Positions 35,930-47,039 of a DNA stretch of 64,000 bases are shown here, in pieces (position 1 is the first letter of the stretch; the number at the start of each line of letters is the position of its first letter). The stretch is taken from positions 2,852,001 through 2,916,000 of the forward strand of contig NC_060019.1 of the NCBI RefSeq assembly GCF_021134715.1. Direction: 5' to 3'. A program made the position numbers and the translations under genes. The notes below the pieces were generated by a model. The model saw only the letters and a program-made list of their open reading frames with translations, did not search any database and was not told the origin of the DNA. Source of the stretch: Daphnia pulex (lineage: Eukaryota; Arthropoda; Branchiopoda; Diplostraca; Daphniidae).

Positions 35930-36500
35930 AGTGGTCGTGCTTTTGCTGGGCTACCAATTGAATTTGACGCAGTTGTCAAAGAAGCTAGCAACGCTGTTAG
36001 CGCTCGCAACATTCCTCAGAGTCTCGGAACTGAGCTCCATTCTACGACAATTGGTGAGGTTTTCTAACTCTGGAGTTTCTTTTTCCCTCGGGCGACCGAG
36101 AAAGGCGCAGAACGGTGGTGCTTTGCGTACAATTGTGGTCGACAAGCTGAGTGACCTGCTTATTCGTCCAGTTCAATGCTTGGGAAGTTACATCTACTTA
36201 ACAGATGTAAAGAGGAACGAAAAAAACGGCTTTTTTCTTCTTTAAGGGGTCATCGCTCCCTTCAATCACGTTTCTGCCAGCTCCGTAAGTCGCTGGATCA
36301 GATCATTGCTTTTACAGCCGGAAAAGATTCGTCTTTTACAGCCCACTGAACTAGGAGTGCGGCCGCATCTCAAGCAGTAGCGCAAGGGTTTCCGATTGAC
36401 TCGATTTTAGTGGCAGGTGACTGGGCATCAACCTTCACTCGGTTTTACAGGCTCCCTACGACCACTAATTTATCGATTTCACATGCTGTTTGAGCAAAAA
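35930..36500 (+). pseudogene. DIRS tyrosine recombinase
   Basis: LLALATFLRVSELSSI carries the first catalytic Arg, and GRPRKAQNGGALRT is the basic strand. After a stop at 36242-36244 the catalytic C-terminus continues: a His codon at 36344, TRSAAASQAVAQG with the second Arg, then AGDWASTFTRFYRLP with Trp at 36422 and the nucleophilic Tyr at 36446. A TGA (36347) sits directly after the His, where Ser is usual. All catalytic residues remain readable, so inactivation looks fairly recent. Confidence 0.8.
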
Positions 36501-36515
36501 TTTCCGATCCACCGA

Positions 36516-36961
36516 TCTTTGAAATCACTGTAAATTTGACACGGAGTTTTTATAATTTGTAAATTGCTCGAGGGAAATTAAATTGCGCTTTAGCAATTGC
36601 AATTATAAGAATAAAAAATGGATTCAGACTTTTACAGTCTCCCGAGCCCATCTCCCAGCCAACCCACCCAGATCTGTTTAAAAGTATCTTTGTATTTTTG
36701 TCTGTAAAACTCACAACAGGGGCAGGGGTGCAGGACGAGGCGGTCAAGGCGGTCAAGGCCAATCGAGGAGTGTCAAGGAAACGGCGAAATAGAGTTTGGA
36801 GTCTAACAAAAGTTTTAGGTTCAAGTCCAACATAAGTGTTTCAGTTTCAGTTCATTCACCCAGAAATGTTTGTCAGTTTTTGTTTTGTCTTGACTTCCAA
36901 AAACCCCCTTTTTTCGTTTTGTCCGCACTCAGAAGCTACAGGTCTGAGGTTGTTGGGTGCC
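36516..36961. other. Spacer between DIRS and LINE remnants
   Basis: No gene seen. It includes short repeats (AGGCGGTCAAGGCGGTCAAGGCC near 36738) and ends where the LINE reverse transcriptase frame is abruptly cut. Confidence 0.4.
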
Positions 36962-39014
36962 CTAGGCGCGAAAAAAGACGACGTCGATGTCGTCTGCAAA
37001 GAGTGATACTTCACATCCGTCGTCTGGGTTTGGGAAATCGGACATCATTATGTTGAATAGTAGCGGGCTCAGTACACATCCTTGGGATACTCCTCTCTTG
37101 AGTTTTCTATCTGGTGATAGGCTGTTGTCCACTCGTACGGCGGTGTTTCTTTCTGTTATGAAGTTCTTTATCCAGCGTAGTACTGGGCCATACATTTTGA
37201 GTTTCGTTATTTTGTAGAGAAGTCCAGTAATCCAGGTGCTGTCATAGTCTTTTGCGAGGTCCAGGAATATTGCCGATGTTGTTTTCTTGTTTTCGAATCC
37301 TGTGTTGATTGCGGTTTCTAGCCGTAGTAGGTTATCGTTCGTGGTACATCCGTTTCTGAATCCTGTCTGGAATATTGGTAGTAGTTTTTTTTATGTACCA
37401 TTTTAGTCTGTTGTTGATCATTCTTTCCATCAGTTTGCCCAGGCAAGACGCGAGGGATATTGGTCTGTAGGACTCTGGTAGGTTTGCTGGTTTGTTTGGT
37501 TTGAGTATGGGGACTACAGCGGCGTTTTCCAGTCTGGGGGTTTGATATCCAGTGTTGAGAGAGATGTTCAGCAGTTTCAGTAGGGTGGTGCGATTGTTTT
37601 GATTCAGGTTTTTAAGCATTTCGTTGTGTATCCTGTCTCTACCCATGGCTTTGTTTGGTAGTCCTGTGAGGTTGGTCTCCAGTTCCGTGATTGATATTGG
37701 GTAATGAGTGGGTGGCTTTCTTTATTTTGCATTGCGTCTTGTATTTTTTGTTCGTACAGTTTGGTACGGTCGTCTTTTCTGTCCTCTCGTTCAGTCGGGC
37801 AAAATTGTTCAAGCAGGATTTTTGATTTTTCTGATGGGTCCGTTGTCTGGTCTCCGTTTGGTTTCGTTATTGGTGCGGTTGTTCGGGGGGGTTGATGGTT
37901 TGTTTGTCATTTGTTTGGCAAATCTCCAAAAGGCTGTAGTGTTCTTGTCCATTGATGCGATGTGGTTGCTCCATGTCTGGTTTTTTGCTGCCATGATTGT
38001 TCTTTTTTTGATTGCTTCTAATTTGTTAAGGTTGTTTTTGTCTGAGAGGAGGGTGGAGCGCCATAACTTGTAGGCCTTTCTTGCTTCTCTTGTAGTTTTC
38101 TTGCAGAGGGGTGTCCACCATGGTTTTTCGGGTTCTTTGTTTATTCTTTTTGGTTTGAAGTGTTTGTCCGAGGCTTCGATGATGGCGTTGTAGAGTGATT
38201 GGTATGCTTCATTGGGGGTTTCTGCTGCTGTTAGGATTCCAGGTGTGGTTTTGCTCTCGATGTCTTCGTTCCATTTCTCCCATCGGTTCCGGTTGAATTT
38301 CCCGTGTACGTTGGGTTTTTTGATTGGGGAGGAGCCGATGCTAAGACTGGTGATGACAGGGAGGTGGTCGCTTCCTCAGTATGGTCCTACGTTGATGTTG
38401 GTTAGATTTGCTAGGTCTGGGGAGCTGAAAATTAGGTCTGTGGTGGAGCTCTCTTTTCCGTTTGGGTTTGGGCGTGTCCCGAGGTTTTTCGGGGTGGATA
38501 GGGTAATTCTTTCGTCGTCTAGAAGTATTTCTGCTATCTGCTTCCCGCAGCGGCTTTGTTGGTGGTCATCTTCCCATACTGCAGAGTGGGCGTTAAGATC
38601 ACCTCCGATCACGTAGCTGTTGGTTGTGGTGTTGAGAATGTCTGTGATGTCTTGTTTGGTGTTTGCGTTCCCGTCTGGGCAGTATACTGAGATGATGTCG
38701 ATTGATTTGTTGTTTTTTTTTTTTTATTTTATAGTTGTTCCTACTGCTTCTACGTTTGGTGTCTGTGGGAGTATCATCGGAGCTGCTTGTATGGATTTCT
38801 TCACTAGGATTGCTACTCCTCCACCGTGGGTATTTCGGTTTAGGTAATAGGTGTTAAATGCGGTAAATTTCGGTATGTATTCGTCTCTCCAAAATGTTTC
38901 ACTGAGTAATACAATGTGTGGATTCAGGCATCTGATGTTAAATTTAAATTCTTGGAGTTTACTTTTGAAGAGTTTGCGGGCGTTCCATTGGATGATTTTG
39001 AGTAGTTTCGTCAT
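36962..39014 (-). pseudogene. LINE ORF2: endonuclease and partial reverse transcriptase
   Basis: The APE-type endonuclease opens with IIQWNARKLFKSKLQEF, then VLLSETFWRDEY and GGGVAILVKKS; after a frame break come IGGDLNAHSAVW and TDLIFSSPDL. RT blocks follow: DRIHNEMLKNLN, VVPILKPNKP, YRPISLASCLGKLMERM (37646-37332), then RGVSQGCVLSPLLFNIMMSDFP and LFADDIDV (37195-36962). Several frameshifts (for example the T-run near 37385 and the T-run near 38710) break it. The catalytic RT Asp pair is intact. Confidence 0.85.
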
Positions 39015-40190
39015 TTTCGGGCCTTTACCGTGGTGTTGGTGGTTGGTTTATCCGGGGGTTTGGCTAGAGGGCGGGTGGCTTGCAGTAGGGCTGTGATGTT
39101 GGCCAGTTGTGCGTGACTTGACTCGAATCCTGTGGCCATGTCGATCTTTTTTTTTTCGATTGTTTGTGGCAGCTCTACTAGGGGGGCTATTTTTTCTTGG
39201 ATGTCCTGGACGGTGGCTTCCAGGGTTTCGAGTCTTGCGTTGGTTTGAGGGTGGTGTACTGAGATGGTTTCAATTTGTGATCTCAGTTTCGCGACTTTCC
39301 TTCTTAAGGTCATCCATTTCTTGATCGGGGTTGGCGGTAGAGTGCATTCTTGGTAGTTGGGGTGGTCTCGCTGGTTCAGGGTTGCTTAGTAGTTTGCTTG
39401 CTTCTGCAATTGGGATTCTTTTTTTTTCATGCCAATTTGATTATTTGTTGTCTGTTGTTGTACTTTGGGCAATCGAGGGTTCCAGCTGCATGTCCCGGTT
39501 TGGCGCATGCAGGGCATTTTGGTGGGGTTTTGCAGGGGTCTGATGGTGGGTGGGTTTGTGAGCATTGTTTGCAGATGGGGGTGGGGGGGGGTTATGCAGG
39601 TTTTTTCTGGGTGTCCAAACGTCCAGCATTTACGGCACAGTGCTGGTCTTGGGATGAACTATTTGACGGGGAAGATTTTGTGGGCCATGATGACTTCTCT
39701 GGGGAGTTGCGGGGTTTTGAAGAAGAGCGTGACTGTTTTCAGTGGGGTTCTGCTGCCATCTAGTGCTGGGGCCGTAAAACGTTGTACCTTCGTGAATCCT
39801 TGGTCAGCCAGTAGGAATAGGATGTCTTCTTATGAATCTTGGGTGGGGACGTTCCGGAGAACTCCTCTGAGCGAGGCTCCAGAGGCAAAATTGCATTTGA
39901 TTTCAAATTGTTTCAGTACCTTAAGCTCCAGGAGTTTACTTTTTTGTGATGATGAAGTTGGTTATACGTTAAGGTATTCTTGATGTGTCCACTTTGTGTC
40001 CGCTTTGACTTGACCGATGGTATCTGTTAGGGCGTTCATGAAGGCCAGTTTTTCGGTGATGCCTAGTAGTAAGAAGGATTTTGGCTTGCTGATGAGTAGG
40101 ATGACGATCGGTGCACCGCTGCATGGCTGGTCGAAGAGGTCTGAGTATCGGGGATGTCCGGGTCGTGGGATGTGGTTGTCTCACAACCAC
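39011..40190 (-). pseudogene. LINE ORF1 (gag-like, CCHC knuckles)
   Basis: Reading down from about 39900: FASGASLRGVLRNVPTQDS, then KVQRFTAPALDGSRTPLKT, then the knuckles CRKCWTFGHPEKTC, CKQCSQTHPP and CPACAKPGHAAG (39640-39480), and finally a Lys/Gln coil ending at 39011. Stops interrupt near 39830 and 39660, and the C-run near 39590 shifts the frame between knuckles 1 and 2. The protein would coat LINE RNA. Its stop overlaps the ORF2 start in an ATGA. Confidence 0.78.
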
Positions 40191-40339
40191 TACAACCGAC
40201 GAAGAAGGTGACTTTTCGAGCCTTCAAGTCAATTGTTATTTAGGAATTTGCAGAAGATCTTGCATCCTTGCCGCTTTTCACAGATCCAGCATCGACACCG
40301 GACGGCTGAGTTCAACTTTAACGCCAACTCAACCCTGAA

Positions 40340-41240
40340 CAGCTTTCCACGCCCGTTATCATACACTGCAATGATGGCGGAAAAGCTTCAAGAATATTCC
40401 GATATCCCAACGGGAAGCCATGCGACAAGCAAGCTTCACAGCAGCTGGAAACCCAAAAGATGCAATGGTACTTAGAGCAGGCGACCTGTCCGTGATTCCA
40501 CATGACTAGATCCAACAGTCCAGATTACTAGGAATACAACCGCTGTCAGGCCGCTCGGTAACATGCACGCTACCTAACAGCTCGTCAACTAGTAAGAATG
40601 GAGTCATTTTCAGGGTTCCCATAGGTGATAAAGAAGAGGAGATCCTAGAAGCACTACAAGAACAGGAAGTAACCAAAGTAAAGAGGCTACCAATCAGAAA
40701 CAGACCGGAGATCCAATCCAAAACAGTTATCCTTACGTTCGCCACCACCATCCATAACAGAGTAAGGATTGCATCGATGAGTTTTAGGGTACAAATCTCA
40801 GTCCCAAATCCTTACAACTGGTCAAAGTACGGAAAACTAGACCACTCAACATCCAGGTGTAACGCAACTCAACAGGTATTCAAGAAATGCAGCAAACCCC
40901 ACCCACCATCCCAAGCGTGCTCTTCACAGTGCATAAACTGCATCAGTGAGGCTCATGAATCCTGAGCAAACGACTGTCTCGCCTACATGAAAATGAAGAA
41001 AATCGTTAAGATGGCCTAACTAGAAGGCATAACCATAGAAGAAGCCAGAACCAGGCTACAGCTCCTCACGAACGGATTATCCAGAAGACCAGGGTCGGGA
41101 CCACCAATGCAGATCAACTCCAACCAGGAAGCAGAGATGGCAGCAATAAAGTAACAACTCAAAGCCCTGCAACGGGAAATGAAATTAGTCAGAGAAGCAA
41201 CTATTCCAAGAATAGAGAAGAAAATCATAGAACGAATTCA
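40340..41240 (+). pseudogene. LINE ORF1 (gag-like) with degraded knuckles
   Basis: GVIFRVPIGDKEEEILEALQ and VTKVKRLPIRNRPE are followed by the MSFRVQISVPNPYNW strand, then knuckle remnants: YGKLDHSTSRCN (a Cys position now Tyr), KKCSKPHPPSQAC and CINCISEAHES. A coiled region LEGITIEEARTRLQ comes last. It has the same layout as the ORF1 of the neighbouring minus-strand LINE but differs in sequence. Confidence 0.72.
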
Positions 41241-41249
41241 AATGCATTC

Positions 41250-44200
41250 AGTGGAATGCCAGAGGTCTCAATAAATCTAAGTTAGAACAATTCCTCAATT
41301 TTTTGTCTAAAACAAAACCCAGAAATCGTATTGCTCAGCAAAACCTACTGGGCAAGCCCGTTCAATGTTAAGCTTAAATCGTACCACACACTTAAGAAGA
41401 ATTGACCCAATCGTATTGGAGGAAAAGTGGCGATTTTAGTTCAAAAAGCACTTCAGTTTCAAGCCTTGGAAATCATGACGTTCACCACCGTTGAAGAAAT
41501 CGGTGTGAAAATCTTCTGCCAAAAATACGAGGAAATCAACTTCATCTCAGCATACGTGCCGAAAGGGGACTGCGGAATCGAAGATATCGTGCCACTGCTT
41601 CACTACCCCGACGTATTTGTAACAACTGGAAATTTCAAGGGCCATCACGGCGCATGGGAGACAGACACGAGGCCCAACAAGGCAGGATGGTCAATGAACG
41701 AGGCCCTAATCCAGCATAAACGCAAAACGCCTGCATCATCACTCCCATAGACTTGGGAACTAGAGTCGACCCATAAACCGGTAAGAACTCCACTATCGAC
41801 CTAACTTTTACATCACCGGGGCTAGCAATCACAGCAACTATCAAGCTAGGCCCATACCTCGGCAATGACCACTTCCGGGTCATCACCACCCAGAACGCTG
41901 CAGCAAGCAAGCTGAGCGGCCTTCCACCCACATGGATCATAGACGAGAAGAATAATGGCCGGCCTGGAACAACACAATAGAGGAACACCTAGCGAAGGCA
42001 AATTTCACCTCTATAGATGACCCAGACGAGGTGATGGAAATCTTCACGGAAAGCCCTGGAATCAGCCAACGGAAAAATTTCAAAAAGGTCAACCCGGAAG
42101 GAACAACCAGACAGAAACCGAGAAGACCGTGGTGGAACGAAAACTTTACCAACCTGGTGAAGAAGGCAAGAAAATTATTCAAGACATGGAGAAAGTCACC
42201 TCTATCGGCTGAGGCAAGGTCCGAATGGAACAAAGCAGAGGAACGGAAAAAGAAAGGGATTCTTTCAGCTACAAAACAGGCCTGGACCAGCTTCATTAAC
42301 GAACTAGGCCCAAAGGATCAACCAAAATTGTGGGCATTTGTCAAAAGTATAACGGGCAAAGGATCAGCCCCCACACCCGACGGTAGACCCAACAAATCAA
42401 CGAGGTAATCTCCAACGACCCCAGCAAAAATGCCCAAGCTTTCCTGAATCAATTAAGCTCTGTTCACCCCACCGACACCCAAACAACCGAAAATATGAGG
42501 AAACGATTACCAGGCTCACCCAATCGGACTCCTCAACCACCCAATAACCCCCAATCCAGACCCCCTCAAAGACCCAATAACTATGGAAGAAATTGAAAGG
42601 AGCCTACTTAGATCGAAAAACAACGCAGTCGGAACGGACCTACAAAATGAAGATCAAAATGTTAAGAAAGCTGTCGGAAACTAACAAGAAATAAATACAG
42701 CACCTACTAAACGTTCTACTTGCAAACGTGGCCGTCCCAACAAAATGGAAAGAGTCAACAATAATACCTCTCCTGAAGCCAGGCAAATCAGAAGAGGATC
42801 CAAGCTCATACAGACCGATGGCCCTTACTTCATGTCTCTTTAAGACGATGGAAAGGATATAGCAAACTGACTCCATTGGTTCCTGGAAACTAAAACCAAA
42901 ATATACATTGATTAAGCAGGATTCAGACGAGAATGCAGCACGACGGACCATATATTGAAACTAGAAACGGAAATCATCTTAAGCTTCAGCGAAAAGCGCT
43001 CTAGAGTGGACGTGTTTCTAGACATATCAAAAGCTTATGACACAGTGTGGAACCAAGGCCTGCTCTACAAGATGGCAAAACTTGGGATCATTGGCCAGAT
43101 ATTCGCCTGGATGAAGATATTCCTGACAGACCGGACAATGAAAGTGAGAATCGGCAACAAGCTGTCCACAGGAAAGATATTAGAGAACACAGTACCACAG
43201 GGAGCGGCATTGAGAACCTACATTGTTCAACATCATGATGTCGGATTTTCCAACCCACAGCTATAAAAAAAAACAATGCTATTCGTGGACGACATCATGA
43301 TATTCACGAAAACTAAAAGACCCAGCGAAGCGGAAGCAATACTACAGCCATCCATGGACGATGCCCACCGTTTAGGAAGGAAATAGAAATTCAAATTCAC
43401 CCCGACAAATCAGGAATTATCACTTTCACAAGATCCTAAAAAACCAGGGGAAGAGCCACTACTGTTCCTGAATGACCACAGGATCAACCCGAAAAAATCG
43501 ACCAAGTTCCTAGGGGTTACTTTCGATCAAAAGTTGAGGTGGAAACAGCATATCGACAACGTAATCAACAGTTGCATGAGAGCTCAAAATCTGTGTAAAA
43601 TCCTAGCCAACACCAAAGCCGGACCACCCACCCAAACACTCATCCTACTCTTCAACAGCCTTATTCAAAGCAAAATAGATTACGGACTGATAGCGTATGA
43701 AAATATCAGCAAGACCTCCCTGGAAAAACGGGAAATAGCCTTACGGGCTATTATCAGAATAATCCTCGGCTCGAAAATATCTACATCTAAAGAGATCCTA
43801 TACGCAGAATCGGACACTGGACCTACCGCAACAAGAAGTAAATGGCTAACGCTAAAGCTTAAAACCCGATGTACAGCACAGCAAAGATGCTCTTCGACAA
43901 AACAACGGAATACCCCAAAAGAAGCACTCCGGGTCTAAGAGACGAAATGCGGTACATACGGAAGCAGGGATTAGTCACGTCCGAGAACAGCCACCAACCT
44001 GGACCAGCTACAACTACCCTCCGCCCAGCAGGCAAACCCCCTGCAAAACAGGATGGCTATAACTAAGAAGGACGCAGTAAATAAACGGGAAGCAACAGTG
44101 GAGCTATTCAGAACCCTTCACCTAGAAACCTCGGCCTAAACGCTGTCCATCTTCACAGACGGGTCAAAATCAACAACAGCACAAACAACAGCATGCTTAT

Positions 44201-45216
44201 TACACATTCTAGATAGAAACCTATCGCAATCCTAGTCCCTCAGCAACCAAACAAGCATATTCTTGGAAGAACTACTAGCTATTAACTTAGCCCTGGACCT
44301 CCCCTACAAATAAAATGAATCCGCGCCGGAAGAGATGATATTCTGCGACTCAAGCTCGGTAATCAAAACCATCACCTCCACCAACCCTGGCAACAACGAT
44401 ATTTTGCGCCACATCAGAGAAACCATAGCCAGCCTCAGCTCCAGCGGCTGGCGATATCACTAACTTGGATTCCATGCCACGTAAGCATTGAAGGAAATGA
44501 AGAAGCAGACAGACTGGCACAATGCGAATGCACCAACCCATCAGGAACAAAAGCGGACTACCCCCTCTCCCCATAAAATAGGACTACTAAGAGCCGACTG
44601 GAAAGAGAATCTCCTGGGCAACCTCAAGAAATGCCAGAAAACCTGCATTCAAGTAATGACCAAAACAGGGCTAATTGACTGGTTCCACCACAAGGACAGA
44701 GCAACAATGGTCTGACTACATAGGCTAAGGTCAGGGCACAACCACCTTAACTCCTTCAACCACAGAATGGATAAGGAGGCAGACCTAAGCTGTAGGAAGG
44801 GATGCAAGGTGATAGAAAACGCCAAACACATCCTAATCGACTTCTTCGCAACTGAAAACCATCGCCAAGAGATCCACCTGCTGCTAGCCAACCTCAACGT
44901 GACCATGGACGTAAATACAATACTCGGGCTCAACAGAGCACTGGGAGGTAAGACGCAGTTCAAAATCAGGGACGCCCTGGCAAAATTCCTAAAGATCACA
45001 CCTAGAAAACATTATCTAACAAGAGGAGCATGCGTATCACCAACAGAAGATCCGAAGAAGTTGTGGAAGGAGTGGTGGCAGAAAAAAACCAGCCAGAAGG
45101 AAGCACCCAAGGGAATAAGGCCACCCAAGAAGCCCCGTTGTCATCAGGCAAGACAAAACCAACAAGCAGCATGGCCAGTGACCAGTAGCAGAAAGAGTGT
45201 TCTTGTAGATATTTAA
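41250..45216 (+). pseudogene. LINE ORF2: endonuclease, RT, RNase H and C-terminal region
   Basis: Blocks in order: QWNARGLNKSKLEQFLNF (41250), VAILVQKALQFQ, DVFVTTGNFKGHHGAW (a catalytic-site Asp of GDFN-type boxes reads Asn), RKLFKTWRKSP, RVDVFLDISKAYDTVWN (43003-43050), RTMKVRIGN, VPQGAALRT, catalytic LFVDDIMIF (43280), KFLGVTFDQKLRWKQHID, then RNase H: IFTDGSKST, LEELLAINLALD, FCDSSSVIK and IPCHVSIEGNEEADRLA. The C-terminus has LRSGHNHLNSFNHRMD and ENAKHILIDFF. Frameshifts and stops are spread throughout. Confidence 0.85.
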
Positions 45217-45415
45217 GTTGGTTTCCTTCCGTCTTAATGAAGAAATCTGCCAAATAATGCTGGAAAAGCTGCCCAGAATAAAGGATGATGTTAAAATTGC
45301 CCCGAATAGACATCCGGTAGAGGTAATAATCACATTGCGTGACTCTTGTCTTTTTGCCTTGTTATTAAAAAGCACATTTATTAATAAATTTAAAAAAAAT
45401 AATTGTTCGTAAAAT

Positions 45416-46950
45416 TTCATTACCACGTCTTCTGCTTATGCTTTGGTCTTCGGGATCACCCACTGTTTCTTCAAAATTTAATTCTTGATCCTCAGCCTCC
45501 TCTGTAGCAGTTTCACCACCTGGTCCCCTTTCATTGGATACCACATCTGGATCTTCTTCTTCGTCGTTTTCTCCTTCTGCTTCCCTCCTTTCATCATTCG
45601 TTCTGTAAAGTATGTTTGGGTTCCATCCGCTGTCACCGCTTGGAAAGAGCAAGGGATAGCTCATAGGGTCGCACATTGATTTGTTTGGGTCAATTTGAAT
45701 GAATCTCCGTCCTCTTGGCGGAATCAGAAGATGGCCGCGAATGTCTCGATCTGAAGGAGGAGCTCCATCAACGCTTTTGAAAACGACACCAATCTCATTA
45801 TTTGTTGAATTATTGTATCGCCTTTGATCTTGGGTTTTGTCATTGTGAATTAGCATTGAAACAGCAAATTGATCTCGATTCTCAGCTACGGCATTCCGCT
45901 GTTCTTCTTCAAAGAGTTGGCGCATCGATTTGTACAAATGGGCGTACGGATTTATTTCGCGAAGCATAGTGTCCAATGCAATCATCACCCATCGCTCGCA
46001 ACCTACATTTGCCTCGTTGTGCAGTCGGATGTTTGTCGCCTGAGCCAAATCCACGAAGTAAAGATCAGCATATCGTGGGTTCTTTGAATCTTGACCAACA
46101 GAGCTCGTCGTGTGGTACACCATTCCATGGATACGACAGCAATATGGTCCCTTACCAGGCGGAGTAGTAACGTTGGCACGGATCGATGCAAACGCAAGTG
46201 CACAATTGTAGTTCCGTATTTTCTTCATAAAGTTTACTCCTTGGGGGTGACTGTTAGTCAAAAGGCTTTTGAGAAATTCGGGACATTCCTTTAGATCAGG
46301 GAGACTAACTTTGCCTTTATTGCAACAATTAGAGAATTTGTTATCGCTGGACATCTCTTTTTTGAAATGGAGAGCGTGACAGTATCCGCATTTTCAGTCC
46401 ATCCTATCACAGTCATGAGTGGGAATACTGTCTTCACGTAATACTTCTCTTTGAGCCAATCGGTGAGTTCTTGATTTGTTGTTTGTCTTGTTTGTTGACG
46501 AAGTTCCCTCAAGAATTCTTCGCGATATGCACGCTCGGTTTCTGTTTCTACCGGAACTATTTCAGCGTGTGGTTGAATGTCGTCATCGTTTAGATCCTCT
46601 GTAATAGCCTCCTCTAAAGGGACGTCAGGCCCGTCCATGTCTTGTTGCTGGTCTGTTTCCATTGTCTCCTCTAAAGGTGCTCCGAGCCCGTCCGGGTTTT
46701 GTTGTTGGTCTGCTTCATCTTCGTTTGGTTCTCCTTCCTGGACCGGTGGCACAAAGTCAGCTTGCGCAGCTCTTCCGTCAGGTTCCGCAGGATTCAGTCG
46801 ACGTCTTTTTTCACGTTGATGCCTATCATATTCTCTTTGTTGCGCCAATCGTTTCTCTTTAACAGCAGGAGATTCGTTTTGTCTTCGTTCTTGTTATTTT
46901 TGAGCTTTTGTATTTTTCTCCTCTTGTGTAAGAGTTCGTTTCGGAGGCAT
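45416..46950 (-). pseudogene. Helitron protein, N-terminal region only
   Basis: From the ATG at 46950 the frame gives MPPKRTLTQEEKN, a TAA at 46894-46896, then an Arg-rich REYDRHQREKRRRL start and an acidic low-complexity part. After a frame change near 46395 come the zinc-binding CGYCHALHFKKE, CCNKGKVSLPDL, then RIHGMVYHTTSS, NPRYADLYFVD, INPYAHLYKSM and MSYPLLFPSGDSGW, all typical of the Helitron region ahead of Rep. It breaks off at SISRRRGNEI, just before the segment that should lead into Rep. Same strand as the Rep/helicase fragment at 13432-15529. Confidence 0.85.
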
Positions 46951-47039
46951 TCTCCAATTGATGCCAAAACAGTTCTAAACCAAAACCTAGTGAAAATGCA
47001 AAAAAATATTTCAGTTTTAGTACAATTGTTATCGTTTAA

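Larger units (their letters stand above)
33440..36515 (+). mobile_element. DIRS-type retrotransposon (gag, RT-RNase H, tyrosine recombinase)
   Basis: Order gag, reverse transcriptase, RNase H, tyrosine recombinase on one strand is that of DIRS-like elements, which integrate with a tyrosine recombinase instead of a DDE integrase. All three modules are recognisable but interrupted by frame changes and stops. The terminal and internal complementary repeats that define DIRS ends were not resolved by eye, so the limits are approximate. Confidence 0.85.
36962..40200 (-). mobile_element. Jockey-like LINE, minus strand, missing its 3' part
   Basis: ORF1 (gag with zinc knuckles, 40190-39011) is followed by ORF2 (endonuclease and RT, 39014-36962). 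The copy ends inside RT right after the catalytic LFADDIDVVFF, so the RT thumb, any RNase H and the 3' tail are gone. Losing the 3' end is opposite to normal LINE 5' truncation and implies a later deletion or recombination at about 36962. Confidence 0.85.
40230..45216 (+). mobile_element. Second jockey-like LINE, plus strand, near full length
   Basis: ORF1 with zinc-knuckle remnants (40340-41240), then ORF2 with endonuclease, RT, RNase H and a C-terminal Cys/His region (41250-45216). It is placed head to head with the minus-strand LINE: their 5' ends are about 40 bases apart. Many stops and small indels show it is dead, but coverage of all domains makes it the most complete LINE in the window. 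Confidence 0.85.
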
